Source: Gemmata sp.
GTDB taxonomy: Bacteria; Planctomycetota; Planctomycetia; Gemmatales; Gemmataceae
Assembly: GCA_025055115.1 (NCBI GenBank)
Contig: JANWYJ010000079.1
Coordinates: forward strand, 1 to 64,000
Length of the DNA stretch: 64,000 bases
Direction: 5' to 3'
Shown here: positions 45,710 through 54,874 of the stretch, one piece after another
How the letters are laid out: every line of letters starts with the position of its first letter
Numbering within the stretch: position 1 is the first letter of the stretch
Notes under the pieces: model-generated
The model's database searches: none
Told to the model about the DNA's origin: nothing
The model's input: the letters and a program-made list of their open reading frames with translations, nothing else
Program-made: the position numbers and the translations under genes

Positions 45710-46099
45710 CTAAATTCTCAGTGCGCAATTTTTCAAAAAAAGCCAATTGGGGGGGTGATGAAAAACGGCCGCCACGACCCACAACCACGCCGGAGAGCGG
45801 ACTTGCTCTTCAAGAAGCCGATCGAGCCACACGGCAGTCAGTTCCACCACGATCAGGGGTGGCGACGGAGGTGCCGTCGCGAGAGCGTCGGTCAGGGCGA
45901 TGGCGTCGGCATCGTGGTCGGTTTCGGTGGGAGTATCGCTGACCGGAACGATGGGAAGGAGCCGTTCGAGCAATTCGCAGGCATGGAGGTGCGGTGTGAG
46001 GCGATGATGGGCCAGGTCTGGGTGATGGTGCGCGTGCGCCGCGGCAAGTCCTGCCTGAAGCAGGATCAGGGCCAGCGCCACCAGCCGCATCAGCACCAT
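45710..46099 (-). CDS. His-rich exported small protein heading the metal efflux operon
   Basis: I do not recognise a family. The 129-residue product has a signal peptide (about 4-20) followed by AHAHHHPDLAHHRLTPHLHA, one of the densest His clusters in the window, then an acidic part and a Trp-rich C terminus. The ATG at 46099 is preferred because AGGAGG lies 11 bases upstream; longer frames to 46213 lack this. It is first in line with the adaptor, pump and His-rich lipoprotein genes, with a 120-base gap to the adaptor. Periplasmic metal binding is the natural guess. Confidence 0.7.
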   Translation of the reverse strand: MVLMRLVALALILLQAGLAAAHAHHHPDLAHHRLTPHLHACELLERLLPIVPVSDTPTETDHDADAIALTDALATAPPSPPLIVVELTAVWLDRLLEEQVRSPAWLWVVAAVFHHPPNWLFLKNCALRI

Positions 46100-46287
46100 A
46101 CGACAATATACCTCCTCATCATTATCATTGCCATCCGGCAGGCACGCGTCAATCGGGAAGTGGCCGGGTCTGTCTGGCCATTCCCCACCGTTTCGCTCCG
46201 GTGATGTTGCCAAGCCGCTATGGACGCGATCGGCAACAACGATGACCTCATTTTTACATTAGACTTTCCTGAATTAGACTTTCTTAG

Positions 46288-46398
46288 ACTTTCCTGACGC
46301 AGAACCGGATGAACCTCACTTTCACATTGAACTTTCCTGACGCAGAACCGGATGAACCTCACTTTCACATTAAACTTTCCTGACGCAGAACCGGATGA
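46288..46398. repeat. 43-bp tandem repeat, about 2.6 copies
   Basis: Units start at 46288, 46331 and 46374 with ACTTTCCTGACGCAGAACCG. The first two are nearly identical across 43 bases and the third is cut off after 25. Shorter copies of the TTAGACTTTCCTGA part lie just upstream (46258-46287). Confidence 0.9.
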
Positions 46399-46491
46399 GA
46401 TAGAAGAAGCGACAACGACGATCCTCTTACCCACCCACCAGAATTGGCTTTCCCATCCACCTGTATCGAGAAAGCCGTTGGCCCTGTTTGC

Positions 46492-46519
46492 TTGACAGCA
46501 TCACTGGCCTTTGTAGGAT
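46492..46519 (+). promoter_or_regulatory. Candidate sigma-70-type promoter for the nuo operon
   Basis: TTGACA (46492-46497), a perfect -35, is followed after 16 bases by TAGGAT (46514-46519), which matches four of six -10 positions. It lies about 120 bases before nuoA. Planctomycete promoter consensus is poorly known, so this is a prediction. Confidence 0.5.
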
Positions 46520-46541
46520 CACTACTGGACGATTCCGTCGG

Positions 46542-46568
46542 CCTCGACTGCGGTCGAGGTTGTTTTTT
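46542..46568 (+). terminator. Terminator-like hairpin in the nuo leader
   Basis: CCTCGAC-TGCG-GTCGAGG (46542-46559) is a perfect seven-pair stem with a four-base loop. TTGTTTTTT follows at once, the textbook form of an intrinsic terminator. It lies between the candidate promoter and nuoA, about 70 bases before the start codon, so it could attenuate nuo transcription or end a very short leader RNA. Confidence 0.6.
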
Positions 46569-46637
46569 GGCGGTCCTTGTGAAAAGATTCACTAAGAAGC
46601 GGTTATTTTCGTGCTTTATCGCCCTGCGAGTTGACGG

Positions 46638-47078
46638 ATGCCTGCAATCCCTGTTCAAACGCCGGCCGGTCTGGAACCTGCGTTCGACCTCAGCGCGTAT
46701 TACCCTGTATTAATCTACGCGGCGGTCTGCGCGCTGGTCGGCTTTGGAGCCGTGGCCGCGACCCACTTGTTCCCCTTCAAGCCGCGTAAACCCCATCGCA
46801 TCAAGCAAATGCCGTATGAATCCGGCATGGACCCGGTCGGCTCGGCCCGGATGCAATTCGACATCAAGTTTTACCTCATTGCCATCACCTTCCTCATCTT
46901 TGATGTTGAACTGCTGTTCTTGTATCCATGGGTGGTGATCGCCTTCGCGGAGGGTGGCGATCCGCTGTGGCGAACGGTGTTTGGCACCGTCGCGTTCTTC
47001 GCGGTGTTGGTGTTCATTGGGCTTTTGGGAATTGCGTACCTGTACGAGTGGCGTAAAGGAACCTTCTCATGGCGCTAA
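46638..47078 (+). CDS. nuoA: NADH-quinone oxidoreductase subunit A
   Basis: A membrane subunit of complex I at the junction of the peripheral and membrane arms. The 146 residues hold three helices (about 24-44, 76-98, 109-131). The family block [20 protein letters not shown] lies in the loop after helix 1, and [11 protein letters not shown] with the conserved acids is in helix 2. The ten-base overlap with nuoB implies translational coupling. A weak GAG lies seven bases before the ATG. The N terminus is slightly longer than usual. Confidence 0.95.
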   Translation: MPAIPVQTPAGLEPAFDLSAYYPVLIYAAVCALVGFGAVAATHLFPFKPRKPHRIKQMPYESGMDPVGSARMQFDIKFYLIAITFLIFDVELLFLYPWVVIAFAEGGDPLWRTVFGTVAFFAVLVFIGLLGIAYLYEWRKGTFSWR

Positions 47079-47671
47079 CGAATCTGCTGCCGGATTTCTT
47101 GGTGACCAAGCTCGACGCCCTCGCGAGCCTATTACGCAAGCACAGTTTGTGGCCGATGCCATTTGCCACCGCCTGTTGCGGCATCGAACTGATGGCCACA
47201 GCCAGCAGCCGGTACGACATTGCCCGTTTTGGCGCCGAAGCCATGCGTTTCTCGCCGCGGCAATGCGACGTCATGATCGTCGCTGGCCGCGTGGTGATGA
47301 AGATGGTGCCGGTGATGCAACGGATTTGGCTGCAGATGCCCGAACCCAAATGGTGCATCAGCATGGGAGCCTGCGCCAGTTCGGGTGGCGTGTTTGATAC
47401 CTACGCGGTGGTGCAGGGGATCGACCGTTTCATTCCGGTGGATGTGTACGTTCCCGGCTGTCCACCGCGACCGGAGCAACTCATTCGCGCGGTGTTAGAT
47501 TTGCAAGAAAAAGTTCAGAAGACCGGGACCATCGACGCCCGGGAATTCGCAGATCGGACCACTTACGAAGGCCCGACACCGCTGGCCCAAGAACTGGCCC
47601 CAGAACAAGCCATCGTCGCCCCCGGCGATTACCGCACCGCCACCCGGTTGCGCTCGCTGCCACTGGCGTGA
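47069..47671 (+). CDS. nuoB: NADH-quinone oxidoreductase subunit B
   Basis: The subunit that holds cluster N2, the last iron-sulfur centre before quinone. The 200 residues contain [23 protein letters not shown] and [10 protein letters not shown], which supply the four N2 ligands. A C-terminal extension of about 35 residues ([11 protein letters not shown] onward) is polar. AAGGA lies eight bases before the ATG, which sits inside the end of nuoA. Its stop overlaps a possible GTG for nuoC, but nuoC more likely starts at 47716. Confidence 0.96.
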   Translation: MALTNLLPDFLVTKLDALASLLRKHSLWPMPFATACCGIELMATASSRYDIARFGAEAMRFSPRQCDVMIVAGRVVMKMVPVMQRIWLQMPEPKWCISMGACASSGGVFDTYAVVQGIDRFIPVDVYVPGCPPRPEQLIRAVLDLQEKVQKTGTIDAREFADRTTYEGPTPLAQELAPEQAIVAPGDYRTATRLRSLPLA

Positions 47672-47715
47672 ACCGCACCCGTGGATTTTGCATCCCTCGA
47701 CAGGCGACCTCACAT

Positions 47716-48219
47716 ATGGCCACACTCGACCAACTGCAGGCCCGATTCCCCGGCGCTTTCACGACGTCATCCTTCCGTGACAATGTCCGGGTGCTGATCA
47801 ATGCGGAAAAAGCCCCTACGGTCCTATTTCCCCTGCTGAAGTTCCTCAAAGAGGAATGCGGTTTCGACATGCTCGCCGAGCTGGGCGGCATCGACTACCT
47901 GAACTACCCCCAGGCTACCGACCGCTACTGCGTGGTGTATGGTCTGACAAACACCACCACCGGCGAGCGCCTGTGGGTGAAGGCGTTTGCCAACGATCCC
48001 GACCCCCAGTTGCCCTCGGTGGTCCCCTTGTGGAACGGAGCCAATTGGATGGAACGGGAAGTGTACGATATGTACGGTGTCCGCTTCACCGGCCACCCCG
48101 ATCTGCGGCGCATCCTATTGCCCGCCGAATTCACCGCCTTCCCGCTGCGCAAAGATTACCCCTTACGCGGCTATGGCGAACGCCACAACTTCCCCATCGT
48201 GACCCGAGCGGAGAGTTGA
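47716..48219 (+). CDS. nuoC: NADH-quinone oxidoreductase subunit C
   Basis: A 30-kDa-type peripheral-arm subunit that supports NuoD near the quinone site. From the ATG at 47716 there are 167 residues with the family's ANWMEREVYDMYGVRFTGHP, RRILLP and FPLRKDYPLRGYGER. The frame opens earlier at a GTG (47668), but those residues do not look like the family. nuoD follows after 186 bases with no gene between. Confidence 0.94.
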   Translation: MATLDQLQARFPGAFTTSSFRDNVRVLINAEKAPTVLFPLLKFLKEECGFDMLAELGGIDYLNYPQATDRYCVVYGLTNTTTGERLWVKAFANDPDPQLPSVVPLWNGANWMEREVYDMYGVRFTGHPDLRRILLPAEFTAFPLRKDYPLRGYGERHNFPIVTRAES

Positions 48220-48405
48220 TTGGCCGTTTTCACCCTGGCAACACATGCACTCAGAACCGCAGAAAACCCGAAGCGCCCAGGCCGCGGTATCGTCCCGCGA
48301 TCAACAGATCGTCCGGATACGGTTGTTATTCCGACTCAGGGTGTGATGGTGATACCGGTGTAGCCCACGCGCTTGATACCCGAGTTAATCTGGTGAGGGA
48401 CAGAC

Positions 48406-49641
48406 ATGCCGCTTCAAACCGCGTCACCGGTTCTCGACGATGATATTGCCGGTGCGGATCAAGAGTTTCTCTACACGCTGAACTTCGGGCCGCAGCACCC
48501 GGCCACACACACCACGCTGCGTCTGATTCTGACCCTCGACGGCGAAACCATCGTCAAAGCGGTACCCGACATCGGCTTCCTGCATTCCGGGTTTGAAAAG
48601 CTCGGCGAAGACCTCGACTTCAATCAGTACGTCACGATTGTCGACCGGATGAACTACATCTCCCCGGTAGCCAACGAAATCGCCTGGCACCATACTGTGG
48701 AGAAGCTCCTGGGCATCGAGATTACGCCGCGGTGCAAATACATTCGCACGATTTTGGCGGAATTGGCCCGTATCAGTGACCATCTTCTGTGCATTGGTGC
48801 CGCTGCCCTCGATCTGGGAGCGCTGACAGCTTTTCTGTACGCCTTTAACACCCGCGAAAAGGTCTACAACATCATCGAAGCGACCTCGGGGCAGCGGTTC
48901 CACCCGTCGTACACTCGCGTCGGGGGCCTGATGGCCGACATTTCCGACGACGTCATCGCGCTGATCCGCGATTTCGTCGCGACTTTCCCCAAAGCCCACA
49001 ACGACATCTGCCGCTTGCTCAACCGCAACCGGATTTTCATCGACCGGACCCAAGGGATCGGTGTTCTGTCGAAAGAAGATGCGATCAATTGGAGTTGCTC
49101 CGGCCCGGTGGCCCGTGCCAGCGGTGTCGTGCGCGACCTGCGCAAAGACGAACCCTACCTCGCCTACGGCGAACTGCAAAGTGCCTTCAAAGTGGTGTGT
49201 GGCAAAAGCGGCGACTGCTACAACCGCTACCTTGTTCGTATGGGTGAGATGCTGGAATCGTGGAAGATCATCGCCGCCGCCATCGAGAATCTGCCCGCCG
49301 GCCCCGTGAATGTCGATCTCAACGAGAAACTCACCATCCCGGATAAACCCGCAACCTACCGCAGCATCGAAGGGCTGATCCAGCACTTCGAGCTATTTAT
49401 GTGGAATCGCCGCTGGGAAACCCCGATCAACGAAGTGTATGGAGCCAACGAAACCGCTAATGGCGAACTGGGCTTCTATGTCGTTGCCGATGGGAGCGGC
49501 AAAGCCTTCCGGGCACGGACACGCCCACCCTCATTCATCCACTTCGCCATCTTCCCGCTGTTGATCGAAGGCCATCAAATTTCCGATGTCCCCGCGGTAT
49601 TGGGAAGTCTCAACATCATCGCGGCAGAATTGGACCGTTGA
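48406..49641 (+). CDS. nuoD: NADH-quinone oxidoreductase subunit D
   Basis: The 49-kDa-type subunit lining the quinone cavity with NuoB. The 411 residues contain NFGPQHPATHTTLRL, whose His is the quinone-site residue. DIGFLHSGFEKL, ARISDHLL, FHPSYTRVGGLMADI and a C terminus ending in LDR, typical of the family, follow. A few usual residues differ (Ser for Arg in FLHSG). A GAGGG lies just before the ATG. The 180 bases before nuoE hold no gene. Confidence 0.95.
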   Translation: MPLQTASPVLDDDIAGADQEFLYTLNFGPQHPATHTTLRLILTLDGETIVKAVPDIGFLHSGFEKLGEDLDFNQYVTIVDRMNYISPVANEIAWHHTVEKLLGIEITPRCKYIRTILAELARISDHLLCIGAAALDLGALTAFLYAFNTREKVYNIIEATSGQRFHPSYTRVGGLMADISDDVIALIRDFVATFPKAHNDICRLLNRNRIFIDRTQGIGVLSKEDAINWSCSGPVARASGVVRDLRKDEPYLAYGELQSAFKVVCGKSGDCYNRYLVRMGEMLESWKIIAAAIENLPAGPVNVDLNEKLTIPDKPATYRSIEGLIQHFELFMWNRRWETPINEVYGANETANGELGFYVVADGSGKAFRARTRPPSFIHFAIFPLLIEGHQISDVPAVLGSLNIIAAELDR

Positions 49642-49821
49642 TCATGACTCCCCAAAACCAGCAAGCCCAAAGCACCCACGCTAACCGACCCCCCAAGGAC
49701 CACGGCAACGCAAAGCCTGCACAACGACCAAGGATTTGGCGATAGGCAACCGATAGCGCACGGGTGAAACTGCTTTGTTGCGATCAGCCAGACCCGAATT
49801 GAGTCCTGCGAGGTAACGCTC

Positions 49822-50304
49822 ATGCCGGTATTGAGCGCTGAAATCCGCGAGAAAATCCAGAAACTCATCCCCCTGTATCCGCGCAAACAAGCGGTCACGC
49901 TGCCGGCGTTGCACCTGGTTCACGACACCCTGCGCACCGTCAGCAACGATGCCATCGTCGAGATCGCCGAGCTGCTGGAGTTGCACCCCTCCGAAGTGCA
50001 CGACACCATGACCTTCTACGCCTTCTTCAAAGGTGAAGGCGAAAAACTCGGCAAAACGCGGCTGTGGATTTGCCGCGGCCTGGCCTGCATGCTCCGCGGT
50101 GGCTACGAACTGATCGAACATTGCCAACAGAAACTTGGCATCCAGTGCGGACAAACCACCGCCGATGGCCAAATCACCCTGGAATTTGCCGAATGCATCG
50201 GGGCTTGCGACGGCGCTCCGGCGTGCCTGGTCAACGATGTTCACGCCATGAACATGACACCCGAAAAAGTCGACGAATTGATCACAGAGCTAAAATTGAA
50301 GTAG
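49822..50304 (+). CDS. nuoE: NADH-quinone oxidoreductase subunit E
   Basis: The 24-kDa-type subunit with the [2Fe-2S] cluster N1a beside NuoF. The 160 residues have a thioredoxin-like fold. The ligands are in CRGLAC and ECIGAC, close to the common spacing. The N-terminal helical bundle (PLYPRKQAVTLPALHLVHD) is normal. GAGG lies eight bases before the ATG. The 271 bases to nuoF show no convincing gene. Confidence 0.94.
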   Translation: MPVLSAEIREKIQKLIPLYPRKQAVTLPALHLVHDTLRTVSNDAIVEIAELLELHPSEVHDTMTFYAFFKGEGEKLGKTRLWICRGLACMLRGGYELIEHCQQKLGIQCGQTTADGQITLEFAECIGACDGAPACLVNDVHAMNMTPEKVDELITELKLK

Positions 50305-50575
50305 TCGTACCGGAGACGCGACAGGTCATGGGCCAACGACTTCGAGTTGCCCAGCACCCCCACGGAACCGAACCCCGGCGTGTCCACCGACCATGGCTCA
50401 CCCACAACTTTGTGATCGCGTGGCACAAACCCCAAAACCCCGATGAATCGGCGACAGTATGAGCCATCGTCCATGAAAAGCCTGGGAAGAACGTATCGAC
50501 CGCATGAACGACGCTCCGTACGCATGGACGTTCACGCGCGGATCATAACCCAACGCACCAACCCCCAACCGACCT

Positions 50576-51940
50576 ATGCCCTACGAACCTGTATTACTCG
50601 CACGCATCCACAAGCCGGATAGCACCCGGCTCGAAGGCTACCGCGCCGATGGCGGGTACGAAACCTTCGCACGCGTGCTGAAAGACAAACAACCCCACGA
50701 GGTTGTGCAACAAATCAAAGACAGCGGATTACGCGGCCGCGGCGGCGCCGGCTTCCCCTGCGGGCTGAAATGGACCTTCCTCCCGAAAGATCACCCGGGG
50801 CCAATCTACCTGTGCGTCAATGCCGATGAATCCGAACCGTGTACCTACAACAACCGCATCCTGATGGAAAAAGACCCCCATCAGGTCCTCGAAGGCGTCA
50901 TACTCGCCTGCTATGCCATCCGCGCCCAGAAAGCCTTCTACTACATCCGCTACGAATACGGAGATGCCTACCGAGCGACGCAGGCCGCTGTCGACGAACT
51001 GTATGCCGCTGGGTTGCTCGGCCAGAACATCCTCGGCAGCGGCTTCAACCTCGATATTGTGGTGCACCGCGGTGCCGGAGCGTACATCTGTGGCGAAGAA
51101 ACCGGTCTGATCGAATCGCTCGAAGGGAAACGGGCCTGGCCGCGGATCAAACCCCCCTTCCCCGCGATCGAAGGCGCCTTCCGCAAGCCCACCATCGTCA
51201 ATAACGTCGAAACACTCGCCTGCGTCAACCAAATCCTGCGCCGCGGCGTCGATTGGTTCAAATCGCTGGGTGTGCCGCCCGACCCCAACAACCCCCGTGA
51301 CGCAGGCAGCTACGGCCCGAAATTGTACACCCTCGCCGGACACGTCGAAAAACCATGCTGTGTCGAACTGCCGATGGGTGTTAGCCTGCGCGAACTTGTC
51401 GAAAAGCATGGCGGCGGCGTGTGGAAAGGACGCAAAGCCAAAGCGATCAACCCCGGTGGGCTGAGCATGGGCTTTATCCGTTGCGATGCCCCGCTGAAGG
51501 GTGAAGATGGTAAAACCGAGTATGACATTCCCCTCGACTTCAACGGCCCCGGTAAAGCCGGCTGCCTCGGTTTAGGCACCGCTGCCGTCACCGTCATCGA
51601 CGATCAAACCAGCATGATCGACGTTCTTCACAACACCTGCCAATTCTTCGCCCACGAAAGCTGCGGACAATGCACCCCCTGCCGCGAAGGCACCGGCTGG
51701 ATGCTCAAAATCATGGACCGCATGCGCCGCGGGCTGGGTCGCCGCGAAGACCTCGACATTCTCATTGACGTTGGCGAACGAATTGGCATCATGCCCGGTA
51801 CCACCATCTGCGGACTCGCCGACGGTGCCGGCTGGCCGGTCAAAACCGCCATCCGCAAATTCCGCGACGAGTTCGAAGCAGCCATCAAAAGCGGTGCGAA
51901 AAGCCCATACGCCCGCTCGCTGGCGATGGCCGGGCACTAA
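50576..51940 (+). CDS. nuoF: NADH-quinone oxidoreductase subunit F
   Basis: The NADH-oxidising subunit with FMN and cluster N3. The 454 residues include LRGRGGAGFPCGLKW (NADH/FMN), VNADESEPCTYNNR (FMN; Cys and Tyr differ from the common GTF), GAYICGEETGLIESLEG and the cluster motif SCGQCTPCREGTGW with a later GTTICGL. Length matches the family. There is no clear ribosome site, as for several genes of this operon. A lipoprotein gene starts 21 bases after the stop and separates it from nuoG. Confidence 0.95.
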   Translation: MPYEPVLLARIHKPDSTRLEGYRADGGYETFARVLKDKQPHEVVQQIKDSGLRGRGGAGFPCGLKWTFLPKDHPGPIYLCVNADESEPCTYNNRILMEKDPHQVLEGVILACYAIRAQKAFYYIRYEYGDAYRATQAAVDELYAAGLLGQNILGSGFNLDIVVHRGAGAYICGEETGLIESLEGKRAWPRIKPPFPAIEGAFRKPTIVNNVETLACVNQILRRGVDWFKSLGVPPDPNNPRDAGSYGPKLYTLAGHVEKPCCVELPMGVSLRELVEKHGGGVWKGRKAKAINPGGLSMGFIRCDAPLKGEDGKTEYDIPLDFNGPGKAGCLGLGTAAVTVIDDQTSMIDVLHNTCQFFAHESCGQCTPCREGTGWMLKIMDRMRRGLGRREDLDILIDVGERIGIMPGTTICGLADGAGWPVKTAIRKFRDEFEAAIKSGAKSPYARSLAMAGH

Positions 51941-51961
51941 CAGTTCCTCGGAGGGGCCGCG

Positions 51962-52783
51962 ATGCGTTCTGTTCTGCTGATCGCGCTGCTGATTCCGCTG
52001 CTATTCACCCTGGGATGTGGCCAGCGGACCGCCCGCAAACCCGCGGCAAAGCCCACGGAAACGGCTGCTGCTCCGCAGCCAGCTCCGCCGCCACCCGCCG
52101 GAGTCGCAGAAAAAAACACCCCAACCAACCCCAAAACCCCCAACGACGCCGATGATGAACCCAATTGGCTAAAACCCACCCCCCGACCGGAACCCACCGT
52201 CGCCCCCGGCGGTAGCGGCAAAGTCCCCTGGGGGATCATCCCCCCCGACGGCGGCTGGAACAACCCCAACCCCAGCATCCCACCGATGCCGCAACCCGCG
52301 CCCCTTCCGCAACCCCCACCGAACTCACCGCCGCAACCACGACCCCAACCGCCGGCCGTCGGCCCGGCCAAGCCCCCGCCGCAACCGCTGCCCCAACCGC
52401 CACCAGGCATGGGCCGGCTCGACCCACAACCGCAACCAGCTTCTCCCCCCGCTAAGCCCCCCTCAGTCGACCCGACCGAACTGCCAGTCGTGACGGAAGC
52501 TGACATGAAGGAAGTATGGATTTTCATCGAAAACGCCTCGCTGGCCAGCGGCCGGATGCCGCCCCCCGTACTCACTTATACGGCCTTGGTGGAAGCGAAA
52601 TCGAAGGCCGCACCCTTGGTGAAAGCCGGTTCCATCTACCTGACCGGCTCACCACAACGCGAAAGCATCTGGGCCTTCGACTTCCGAGCTTTCAGCCGCG
52701 GCGAACCCGTCCTGGTCGCTACCCACAACGGAGTCGAAACACTCACCGTGGAACAACTGAAAGCCCGCTTGGGAGCAAAATAA
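51962..52783 (+). CDS. Proline-rich lipoprotein inserted in the nuo operon
   Basis: I recognise no family. The 273 residues have a lipoprotein signal with lipobox LFTLGC (Cys19). A disordered stretch of about 140 residues extremely rich in Pro, Gln and Lys follows (about 27-165). A compact C-terminal domain of about 100 residues (VTEADMKEVWIFIENASLA onward) has mixed helix and strand. GGAGGGG lies eight bases before the ATG, one of the best ribosome sites in the operon. It lies 21 bases after nuoF and 288 before nuoG, in the same direction, so it is probably co-expressed. The Pro-rich arm could span the periplasm. Confidence 0.75.
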   Translation: MRSVLLIALLIPLLFTLGCGQRTARKPAAKPTETAAAPQPAPPPPAGVAEKNTPTNPKTPNDADDEPNWLKPTPRPEPTVAPGGSGKVPWGIIPPDGGWNNPNPSIPPMPQPAPLPQPPPNSPPQPRPQPPAVGPAKPPPQPLPQPPPGMGRLDPQPQPASPPAKPPSVDPTELPVVTEADMKEVWIFIENASLASGRMPPPVLTYTALVEAKSKAAPLVKAGSIYLTGSPQRESIWAFDFRAFSRGEPVLVATHNGVETLTVEQLKARLGAK

Positions 52784-53071
52784 GGGACTATTGCGATTTC
52801 CCGCGCCCCCAGGTCGCTCGCAATCCCTGGGGAAAATGACGGAAAAATGATGGAAAACAGCCAGAAAGTGCTGGATGGGAAAAAATGAAGCCCACACCAC
52901 CCGACGGCGCTGGGCATTCCTACCCAAGCTCGGGGTCATATATCACCCGCTGGAGGGATGCCCACCGACGCACCCGATGAGAATCACCCGATCATAACTT
53001 CTCCTGGGTCTTCGGTCTTGGTGTGGTCAATACTCACAACGATATTCCTCCCAGTTGCCTAGGATTTGTTC

Positions 53072-54763
53072 ATGCCAACGGTCTATGTGAACGATAAGCC
53101 GGTCGAAATCGGCACCGCGAAGCTCAACTGCGTTCAAGCCGCGGAACGGGCCGGGGTGTTCATTCCCCACTATTGCTGGCACGAAGCTTTATCCGTGGTG
53201 GCCAGTTGCCGGATGTGCTTGGTCGAAGTCGGCGAACTCAAGGACGGCAAAGTGATCATGCAGCCCAAAGTCGTTCCTGGCTGCCAAACCCCGGTGAAAG
53301 ATGGCACGGTCATCGTCACCGGCGAGTACGATAAACGCGATCCCAGCCTGCCGCCGCTGCCCTACGACCCCAACTACACCAAAATCCCCCTCGGCGAACG
53401 GGCGAAAAAAGCCCAAGCCGATACTCTGGAAGCCTTGCTGCTCAATCACCCGCTCGATTGCCCGGTCTGCGATAAAGCCGGGGAATGCAAACTGCAAGAC
53501 TTCAGCTACAAATACGGCCGCTCCGAATCGCGCATGGTCGATGTGAAAAACACCCCGCCCAACAAACCACACATCTCCAGCACTATCACACTCTTCACCG
53601 ACCGTTGCATCATGTGTACCCGCTGTGTCCGCTTCACCCGGGAAATCAGCGGCACAGCCGAACTGCAAGTCGTCGGTCGCGGCCATCACGAAGAAATCGA
53701 TATTTTCCCCGGCCGGCCCCTCGAAAACAAACTGGCCGGCAATGTCGTCGATCTTTGCCCTGTGGGCGCGTTGGGCAGCAAAGACTTCCTTTACAAACAA
53801 CGGGTGTGGTACCTGAAAACCACCGAAGGCGTCTGCAACCGATGTTCCACAGGCTGCAGTACTTACGTCGATTCCAATAAAGACATCGTCTACCGGCTCC
53901 GCGCCCGTACCAACCTCCAGGCCCAAGGCTACTTCATCTGCGACGAAGGGCGCTACGGCTACCACCACGCCAACGCTGCCGAGCGGTTCGTCCGCCCCGT
54001 GGTGAAAACCAACGGCCGCTTCCAACCCCAACCGTGGAATCGGTTACTACCCCAACTGAAGCAAGAATTCACAACCGCGGCCCAAACCCACCCCCGCGGG
54101 GTCGTCGCGGTGCTGTCGCCGTTTCTCACCGTCGAGGAAGCCTATTTGTTGGGCCGTTACTTCAAATCACTGGCACCGGAGGTGCGGCTGGTCCTCGGTC
54201 CGGTACCAGTGATCGGGGAGGACGACAAATACCCCAAAAACGCCCGCGGCGAACCCGTCGAACCCATCAAATTCATCATCCGAGCTGAAAAAGCCCCCAA
54301 CCGCATCGGTGTGGAAGAAGTGCTCAAAGCTCTTCAGGGCGAGGTCATCCCGCTGGCCACGATCACCAACGAGACCCTGACGGCGCTGTGGTTCGCTGGC
54401 GGCTACCCGGACCCGGCCCACCTCGATGCCCTCATTCCGACCCGTTGGGCGATGCCTCCCCTGCTGGTGACCCAAGACATCTTACCCACTATGATGAGTG
54501 CCGCGGCCAAGTACATTCTGCCGGCGACCACCGGTTTTGAGAAAGACGGAACTTTCGTTAACCATGCGGGTTACGCCCAAACGTTCAGCCGGGCTGTCCG
54601 CCCCCCCGTCGAAGTGCGCAGTGAGTTGCAATTAGCCTTCGATCTGTTGGGCCGACCCGGCTTGGTACAGCCCGCCGCGATCCGCCAGGAAGTGGCGGCG
54701 GCAATCCCCTACTTCGCCCAACTCGGGGCCACCAACCCAGCGCCCCCGAGCCATCATCAATAA
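53072..54763 (+). CDS. nuoG: NADH-quinone oxidoreductase subunit G, short form
   Basis: The largest iron-sulfur subunit of the peripheral arm. The 563 residues show the N1b ligands (C35, C46, C49, C71), HPLDCPVCDKAGEC, the 4Fe-4S set DRCIMCTRCVRFTREI, and GVCNRCSTGCSTYVD. The molybdopterin-oxidoreductase-like part is only about 300 residues, much shorter than the about 900-residue E. coli protein. TTG at 53066 is in frame, but the ATG at 53072 has AGGA seven bases upstream. nuoH follows after 111 bases. Confidence 0.93.
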   Translation: MPTVYVNDKPVEIGTAKLNCVQAAERAGVFIPHYCWHEALSVVASCRMCLVEVGELKDGKVIMQPKVVPGCQTPVKDGTVIVTGEYDKRDPSLPPLPYDPNYTKIPLGERAKKAQADTLEALLLNHPLDCPVCDKAGECKLQDFSYKYGRSESRMVDVKNTPPNKPHISSTITLFTDRCIMCTRCVRFTREISGTAELQVVGRGHHEEIDIFPGRPLENKLAGNVVDLCPVGALGSKDFLYKQRVWYLKTTEGVCNRCSTGCSTYVDSNKDIVYRLRARTNLQAQGYFICDEGRYGYHHANAAERFVRPVVKTNGRFQPQPWNRLLPQLKQEFTTAAQTHPRGVVAVLSPFLTVEEAYLLGRYFKSLAPEVRLVLGPVPVIGEDDKYPKNARGEPVEPIKFIIRAEKAPNRIGVEEVLKALQGEVIPLATITNETLTALWFAGGYPDPAHLDALIPTRWAMPPLLVTQDILPTMMSAAAKYILPATTGFEKDGTFVNHAGYAQTFSRAVRPPVEVRSELQLAFDLLGRPGLVQPAAIRQEVAAAIPYFAQLGATNPAPPSHHQ

Positions 54764-54874
54764 CCCTGGAAGCGGTGACAGAGGATCGACCCCGCCGTCC
54801 GACCGCTTGCGACCACCACTGACCTCGGCCACCGAGGGAGCGTCCACCCCTGTTACCCACCGACTGGAATCGCT

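Larger units (their letters stand above)
46100..46637. other. Divergent region between the metal efflux and nuo operons
   Basis: These 538 bases hold a 43-bp repeat array (46288-46398), shorter partial copies at about 46250-46287, a candidate nuo promoter and a terminator-like hairpin. No gene is supported. Confidence 0.6.
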
